Program-made: the position numbers and the translations under genes | The notes under the pieces: generated by a model | What the model was told of the DNA's origin: nothing | Databases searched by the model: none | The model's input: the letters and a program-made list of their open reading frames with translations, nothing else | NCBI GenBank assembly: GCA_028697555.1 | Contig: JAQVEX010000025.1 | Span: forward strand, 1 to 37,522 | Reading direction: 5' to 3' | Source: Lentimicrobiaceae bacterium | GTDB taxonomy: Bacteria > Bacteroidota > Bacteroidia > Bacteroidales > UBA4417 | DNA length: 37,522 nucleotides | In this document: piece after piece, positions 30,410 to 37,522 of the stretch | How positions within the stretch are numbered: the stretch's first letter is position 1 | Layout: each line of letters starts with the position of its first letter

Positions 30410-32631
30410 ATATAAAGCATATAATCCGTAAAAAAGTTCCACTCTTCTTCCGAAATATTGTTATCTAAGATAAATTGCTTTTCCTTGTTTAGAGTTATTA
30501 GTGTTTCCTTTACGGAGATGCCGTTGTTCTTTATGTTGGCTTTAAGTTCGTCGATTGCGGGAAACACATCAGTTGTAATCCATTTTAAAATGATGTAATA
30601 AACGATATCGCTTTGTTTGGCGTCGTCATCTTTCAGATTGAAAAATATATCACGTGCCGTTGCCAACGAATCGCCGCCCATGCTAATTGAACACCTTGCA
30701 ATGGCTCTTAAAACGTTTTTGTTCTCAGGTTGCTGTGCAAGTACTTTATAGTATGTATCAATAGCATCGGAATACATTTTATTGTCGCTGTATGAAATAG
30801 CCAATTGTATCAACACATCAGGGTTTTCGGGTTGCAGCATTAGAGCTTTTTTCGACCAATTGAGAGCTTCGGCATAATTTCCTAAAACATTGTAGCAATA
30901 TACAATTTTGTTTATAGTCCAAACGCTTTGAGTCTCAAACAATTCCACCTTGATATAATAATTGACTGCAGCTTCAAAATTGTTTAACTGCTGATAGCAA
31001 AAGCCGATTTTTTCCAATAATTCTTTGTTTGGTGGTATTTTATTTTCGATGACCGTAAAAATGCGTAATGCCTTGCCGTAATATGAGTTTTTGAAGAAAA
31101 AGTCGGCAGCTTTGTGCAACAAAGTATTGTTTTCGCCCTGCAACTCGACTAATATTCCGCTATCCAAAACCCAATCTATCTCAAAAAAGTTTACAAACTC
31201 GTTTTTATTCGGATGCAACTTGAAAAATCGGTATAAATCCTGAATGTATTGCGAAAAAATAAATGGCTTGGTATTGTCAACATCTTTCCACTGTTCGTCT
31301 TCTTTAATTTCTTTTAGTTGCTCACTTTCAATACTTAACATAGAAACTATTTGTTTGCACTGTTCAGCCGGCAAGGAACTCAAATTGAAATAGAATGAAT
31401 ATTTGTCGGAATTGCAGATGTAGAACGAATTTTCGATGCTTTCCACAAGTTTTTGTTTAACATCATCGGAAACATTGGCAGGAACATCGTTTATTTCGGG
31501 ATTTTCTCTGTAAAAAGGACGAAACCAATTGGAAATCTCCTTAAAAAAAGGATAGTTCTTAAACTGGGCAAAGGTTCCCATGAAAAAATCGCTGCCTTCA
31601 AGTTGCATTTCCGACATTTTTTCCATACGATTTATCAAATCCGAATCGGAACCGAAAATATTTTCCCAATCGGGGTTCATATCGTTGTTATCGGAATTGA
31701 ATAAATCTTCCAAATTCAATTTATCTTTAAGACTGTCTTTTAGTTTATCTTCAAGCCCTACAACATTAGGCAAAATCTCGTCAACAAGCTGTTTCGACAG
31801 TTTTTCTGTTTCCAAAGATTTTAAAAGCTTTTCTATCAAAAAAGTTGTATCTCTGATAAACAAAGGGTCGTTTTTGTACTGCAACAGTCTGTTGTTGAGC
31901 TGTGTATATAGCTTGAACCTGTTGCCGAACATGAGCATTGCAATAACAATTCCAGTAAGTGCTCTTTGCCAGACTTCATTTTCTCTGTCGTCGTAAAAAT
32001 CGCATAGTATTTCCACTTTCTTCGAATCGAAATAAGAAATCATGCTTAGCGTAATAGCACTAACGGTAACGCACTTTTCGTACCAAGGCAAATGCCCTGA
32101 TTTTCTGATAGCTTGCGCCAATTTTTTGTCGTTTTCTTTATATTTTTCTGTCTGCCAAAGCAAGCGAAACAAAGATGGCGTTAAAAAAGTGAAAGTTTTT
32201 TCATTGTCGCCGCCGGTTTCCATATCAGCGATGAGCTTTGCCAACTGCACGTTAAAAGAATACTCCTTAACATTTTGCAAAGCTTCTTCTTTCAGCAGAT
32301 TTTCAAAATATTCTTCGTGCTGTTTTTTGTGAACAATAAAATCGCCGCTACTTATTTTATAATCTCTCATTAAGGTATCGGTAATTTCGTAAAGTTCGGC
32401 AACAAAGTTGTTGTATATCGTATCCTGATTGGGGTCGTTGACTCTTTTGAAATAATAATCCAACAGCATTCGGTAATTGCTGTCAATTTGCTCAACCTGC
32501 GAAGTTATTCGGTAGTTGTTTTGCAGATTTGAAATTTGTAAAATAAGATTAATAGCCGATTTCAACTTACCTGTAGATAAATTTCGGTATATCTTGTCGA
32601 ACATTTGTTCATTTATTTTAGAAGTGCTCAT
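30406..32631 (-). CDS. Large TPR-repeat protein, unknown role
   Basis: The 741-residue protein has no signal peptide or membrane segment and is probably cytoplasmic. The first ~490 residues are helical and charged without a recognised domain. From about residue 500 to 680 it has tetratricopeptide units, for example YYGKALRIFTVIENKIPPNK, NFEAAVNYYIKV, NYAEALNWSKKALMLQPENP and MYSDAIDTYYKVLAQQPENK. TPR proteins scaffold protein complexes; no partner is evident. It lies 80 bases downstream of ligA on the same strand and is convergent with comB. The last codons lie in a heptad array. Confidence 0.8.
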   Translation of the reverse strand: MSTSKINEQMFDKIYRNLSTGKLKSAINLILQISNLQNNYRITSQVEQIDSNYRMLLDYYFKRVNDPNQDTIYNNFVAELYEITDTLMRDYKISSGDFIVHKKQHEEYFENLLKEEALQNVKEYSFNVQLAKLIADMETGGDNEKTFTFLTPSLFRLLWQTEKYKENDKKLAQAIRKSGHLPWYEKCVTVSAITLSMISYFDSKKVEILCDFYDDRENEVWQRALTGIVIAMLMFGNRFKLYTQLNNRLLQYKNDPLFIRDTTFLIEKLLKSLETEKLSKQLVDEILPNVVGLEDKLKDSLKDKLNLEDLFNSDNNDMNPDWENIFGSDSDLINRMEKMSEMQLEGSDFFMGTFAQFKNYPFFKEISNWFRPFYRENPEINDVPANVSDDVKQKLVESIENSFYICNSDKYSFYFNLSSLPAEQCKQIVSMLSIESEQLKEIKEDEQWKDVDNTKPFIFSQYIQDLYRFFKLHPNKNEFVNFFEIDWVLDSGILVELQGENNTLLHKAADFFFKNSYYGKALRIFTVIENKIPPNKELLEKIGFCYQQLNNFEAAVNYYIKVELFETQSVWTINKIVYCYNVLGNYAEALNWSKKALMLQPENPDVLIQLAISYSDNKMYSDAIDTYYKVLAQQPENKNVLRAIARCSISMGGDSLATARDIFFNLKDDDAKQSDIVYYIILKWITTDVFPAIDELKANIKNNGISVKETLITLNKEKQFILDNNISEEEWNFFTDYMLYM

Positions 32632-32711
32632 GACTGATTTTTTCGTTAACTATGCAATATATATTGAGCCACAAAAAACAAACCAAACAACAATTATACA
32701 ATAAAACCTGA

Positions 32712-34790
<2,079 letters not shown>

Positions 34791-34822
34791 TTATTTTACT
34801 TTTTTCCACATAATTCCAATAA

Positions 34823-34830
34823 CAAAGATA
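34823..34830 (-). promoter_or_regulatory. Candidate -7 box of ligA
   Basis: On the minus strand TATCTTTG (34830-34823) matches the pattern and lies 38 bases before the ATG. A -33 TTG was not found. Confidence 0.45.
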
Positions 34831-34839
34831 AGAATTTTA

Positions 34840-34847
34840 TAGTTTTG
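34840..34847 (+). promoter_or_regulatory. Candidate -7 box of the T9SS type B gene
   Basis: TAGTTTTG matches the pattern, 76 bases before the ATG at 34924. It is only 9 bases from the divergent ligA box, so the two promoters would overlap. Confidence 0.45.
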
Positions 34848-34923
34848 TGTGGAACTAAAATAACGGCGTTAAAATAATATTTTTATTACAAATAAGTTAT
34901 AAATAAAACTACTAAATGTAATT

Positions 34924-37008
34924 ATGAAACACCTAATTGTTAACATAAAATTGCACATAACACTGTTTCTGTTGGCTTTATTGACTTTAACGACAATTAG
35001 TAATGCCAATGCCCAAATACATTTCTGCATAATTTATACGGATAGTGGCAACCCCCTTGTTTCCTGGCAATACAAAGGTAGCGGCGTTGTAACGCAGTAC
35101 ATAATTAGGTGGGGTGATAGCCCGAATAATTTTGCATATTCGCAAAACATTGAGCCTACAGCAGCTTGGCATCGAATTACTAACATTAATTCGAGTTTTC
35201 AACCTGTTTATATTAAACTTATATACTCAACACAAAATTCAACCGATTCGGTTATATTCTCGACAATACATTTGAGCGCTCATAACACAAACGATGTGGG
35301 TATTTCTAATTTAAATATAAAACTGTACAAATACATGCCTTCGGGAATATTGGACATAGAACGTTTTGAAAACTCACGATTCGAACCACTAAACAGTATT
35401 GCTTTTACCTCGGGAAGTACTGATAACATTAGCTATAACGATACAATAACCTACCCTTTTTGTTCAGAAAGTAGTATTATGTACCGCGCTTTTTACTCGT
35501 CGGATAATGTAATTGAAAATTGCGGTTATCCTTCAAATCATGCTTTTATAAGTATAGGAAAAGACATTACTTCGCCAAGAAATGTTACCAACGATTACGT
35601 TACGGTTGTAGGTTCAAATAACAACTCAAACATAAAGATATCTTGGCAAGCTCCACCCGACCCCGACGTTGATGAATACTTGATAGAAAGAAAATCGGCT
35701 AATACCAACTTTTTGAATATTGGCTCTGTAAAACATCCCATTTGCACCTTTATTGACTCAACTGCCAACGCCTGCGATAGCATTTACACCTATGCAATTG
35801 TTTCGGTTGATAAATGCGGAAATAAAAGCTACGGAACGTACATGCACGAACGTAGTAATATTGTGTTAGATGTTGTTGAGCCGAACATCTGCGATAACAG
35901 CGTATCAATGTCGTGGAACGCTTATAATGCAAGCCCTAAAAATGTTGTAGAATATAGTGTTTTACGTAAATCAGGTGATAATGATTTTGAAACAATAGCA
36001 AATTTATCTTCAACAACAACAAACTATATAGACAGCCATAATTTGACTAAAAATGGAATATATACATACAAAATAAAAGCTAAACTCAGCAATGGCGTTG
36101 AAGTTGAGAGCTGTGCCGTGTCGGTAATATACACCGGTGTCGAATTGCCGGACTTGGTTTACATAAACAATGCAACTGTTGATGGGAACCAGGTTGTTGT
36201 AACGTTTTCGCATTCACCTGAAAATACCGCAAAAAAAGCATATCTACAAAGATCAACAACCCAAAACGGTCAGTACACTACAGTCAACACCATTGACTTT
36301 TCGCCTAACTATATTCCTCAATTCACTTCAATTATCGATAGTACCGCAGAAGTCAACAGTATTTCATATTTTTATAAAATATCTGTTCCCGATAGTTGCG
36401 ACAACAACACTGTTGAATCGTACAATACCGGCAGGAACATCTTGCTATACATAACAAGTAACTCAGCTTACGATAATATTGTAAATCTCAACTGGTCGAA
36501 ATATATAGAATGGGATAGCAGGATAGCCAAGCACATGATAATCAGAATTAACGACAACAACGAGTACGACACAATAGCCGAAGTTGGTCCTGATGTTTTT
36601 TATTATGAAGATAATATATCTGCCCAAAGTCCAACAGCCAACAATTGCTACAAAGTAATAGCTTTTGAAGATAGAAATCTCAACGACTCCGTAATAATTT
36701 ACTCCGAATCTAACATTAGTTGCGCGGTAAAGGAAACTATACTGAGTATTCCCAACGCATTTAAACCAAGTGGAATAAATCGCTTGTTTAAACCTGTAAT
36801 AAACAATATTAGTATTGAAAAGTACTCAATGCAGATATTCAACAAATGGGGAAGCATGATTTTTGAAACGGATAACTATGTTATGGGTTGGGATGGGGAA
36901 ACAAAAGATGGTCCGGCTCCGTCTGATGTGTATATCTATTTAATAAATTTCACCGATACCAAAGGAATAAAATATCAAGAAAAAGGAACGGTGATGTTGG
37001 TTAGATAG
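34924..37008 (+). CDS. T9SS type B sorted surface protein with FN3-like domains
   Basis: The 694-residue protein has a signal peptide (MKHLIVNIKLHITLFLLALL..SNANAQ). Repeated beta-sandwich segments follow: SNIKISWQAPPDPDVDEYLI near 235-255, SVSMSWNAYNASPKNVVEYSV and IVNLNWSKYIEWDS; these have the Trp and Tyr spacing of fibronectin type III domains. The last ~85 residues are the gliding-motility/CHU_C type sorting domain: IPNAFKPSGINRLFKPV, MQIFNKWGSMIFET, GWDGETKDGPAPSDVYIYLI and KGTVMLVR. It should be exported by T9SS and held at the surface. Binding partner unknown. Its stop touches a heptad array. Confidence 0.9.
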   Translation: MKHLIVNIKLHITLFLLALLTLTTISNANAQIHFCIIYTDSGNPLVSWQYKGSGVVTQYIIRWGDSPNNFAYSQNIEPTAAWHRITNINSSFQPVYIKLIYSTQNSTDSVIFSTIHLSAHNTNDVGISNLNIKLYKYMPSGILDIERFENSRFEPLNSIAFTSGSTDNISYNDTITYPFCSESSIMYRAFYSSDNVIENCGYPSNHAFISIGKDITSPRNVTNDYVTVVGSNNNSNIKISWQAPPDPDVDEYLIERKSANTNFLNIGSVKHPICTFIDSTANACDSIYTYAIVSVDKCGNKSYGTYMHERSNIVLDVVEPNICDNSVSMSWNAYNASPKNVVEYSVLRKSGDNDFETIANLSSTTTNYIDSHNLTKNGIYTYKIKAKLSNGVEVESCAVSVIYTGVELPDLVYINNATVDGNQVVVTFSHSPENTAKKAYLQRSTTQNGQYTTVNTIDFSPNYIPQFTSIIDSTAEVNSISYFYKISVPDSCDNNTVESYNTGRNILLYITSNSAYDNIVNLNWSKYIEWDSRIAKHMIIRINDNNEYDTIAEVGPDVFYYEDNISAQSPTANNCYKVIAFEDRNLNDSVIIYSESNISCAVKETILSIPNAFKPSGINRLFKPVINNISIEKYSMQIFNKWGSMIFETDNYVMGWDGETKDGPAPSDVYIYLINFTDTKGIKYQEKGTVMLVR

Positions 37009-37215
37009 TGAGTGGTGAGTGGTGAGTGGTGGGTGGTGGTGGAAGTATGAAGTTCCGAGTTATGAGTTATGAGTGATGGGTAGCTATTAGCTGTTAGCCC
37101 TTAGCTGTTGGCTATTTCCATTGTCTGTGTTTAGCTAATGGCTAATAGCCCGAAGTTTCGGGGCTAAAGGCAACTCCCACGGAACCCGTAACACGTAACA
37201 CGTAACTCGCAACAC
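37009..37215. repeat. Heptad arrays between convergent genes
   Basis: TGAGTGG-type units (37009-37036), GAGTTAT-type (37057-37077), GCTGTTA-type (37083-37117), TAGCTAA-type (37132-37152) and GTAACAC-type (37181-37215, from GGAACCC to GCAACAC) follow one another, all with a period of 7. A small hairpin TAGCCCGAAG/TTTCGGGGCTA lies near 37146-37166. The tract spans almost the whole gap. Confidence 0.88.
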
Positions 37216-37218
37216 TAA

Positions 37219-37522
37219 TCACAAATAATTGCTATCCATAAGGTAATTTCTAACATAGTCGGCGACTCCATCTTCTAAGGAAGTAAATGGTGTTTTGTAG
37301 CCTGCTTCATTAATCAATTTGTTCATATCGGCTTGGGTGAAATACTGATACTTATCTCTGATATCTATCGGCGTATCGATAAAGTTTATATTTTCCGGTA
37401 TATCAAGTGCTTTAAATACAGCTTGAGCCAAATGTAAAAACGGTCTGGCATTACCTGTGCCTAGATTGTATAAGCCGGATTTTGGTTTGTTTTCCATCAA
37501 AAATGTTATGCCTGCTCGACGA
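37219..37522 (-). CDS. hldD: ADP-heptose 6-epimerase, C-terminal part
   Basis: The frame stays open to the window edge, so only the last ~100 residues are seen and the start is outside. GLYNLGTGNARPFLHLAQAV and FIDTPIDIRDKYQYFTQADM are the conserved end of the ADP-L-glycero-D-manno-heptose 6-epimerase, an extended-SDR enzyme that makes the heptose of lipopolysaccharide core. The NAD-binding N-terminal half and the catalytic Tyr-Lys pair are not in view. It is convergent with the T9SS type B gene. Confidence 0.85.
   Translation of the reverse strand, partial: RRAGITFLMENKPKSGLYNLGTGNARPFLHLAQAVFKALDIPENINFIDTPIDIRDKYQYFTQADMNKLINEAGYKTPFTSLEDGVADYVRNYLMDSNYL

Overview
The window looks like chromosomal DNA of an AT-rich member of the Bacteroidota, probably an anaerobic Bacteroidales-type organism. 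Three things seen here support this. Several secreted proteins end in type IX secretion sorting domains (type A in the first three genes, type B at 34924-37008). Candidate promoters match the Bacteroidota pattern TAnnTTTG at -7, some with a TTG near -33. Starts lack a clear Shine-Dalgarno sequence. An anaerobic, sulfide-exposed life is suggested by a Thi4 that carries His where the suicidal yeast enzyme carries Cys. No rRNA or tRNA gene was seen.

Layout. 1-5221: three tandem paralogous T9SS cargo genes (the first cut by the window edge) and a small lipoprotein gene that ends at a strong terminator. 5250-13902: a DMT-type membrane protein, a YiiX-like lipoprotein amidase, an M20 amidohydrolase, an HExxH-containing envelope protein, an alpha/beta hydrolase, a small membrane protein and a large secreted M16 peptidase. 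13915-24240 is the thiamin region. A first TPP riboswitch precedes thi4 and a divergent thiE. A patch of palindromes with two HUH/Y1 REP-type transposases follows, then a divergently transcribed outer-membrane protein/MFS exporter pair. A second TPP riboswitch with an intrinsic terminator precedes a SAM methyltransferase, thiM, thiE, thiL, thiD and tenA. 24254-29991: a DUF4468 protein, a DivIC/FtsB-like division protein, a GT4 glycosyltransferase, an M28 peptidase, gcvT and comB. 30406-37522: a TPR protein, ligA, a T9SS type B cargo protein and the 3' end of hldD.

The thiamin genes work together. Thi4 would make the thiazole moiety from NAD, glycine and sulfide. ThiM phosphorylates salvaged thiazole alcohol. 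TenA salvages pyrimidine and ThiD phosphorylates it twice. ThiE joins the two halves and ThiL makes thiamin diphosphate, which both riboswitches would sense. No thiC is present, so pyrimidine is made elsewhere or salvaged. The methyltransferase, the unusual first ThiE and the neighbouring OMP/MFS pair have no settled role in this scheme.

The most unusual non-coding signals are two. One is a cluster of related palindromes around the two transposases, including a 28-bp element present as inverted copies on both sides of one transposase gene. The other is a set of intergenic arrays that share a 7-bp period but use several different unit sequences, often touching the stop codons of adjacent genes.
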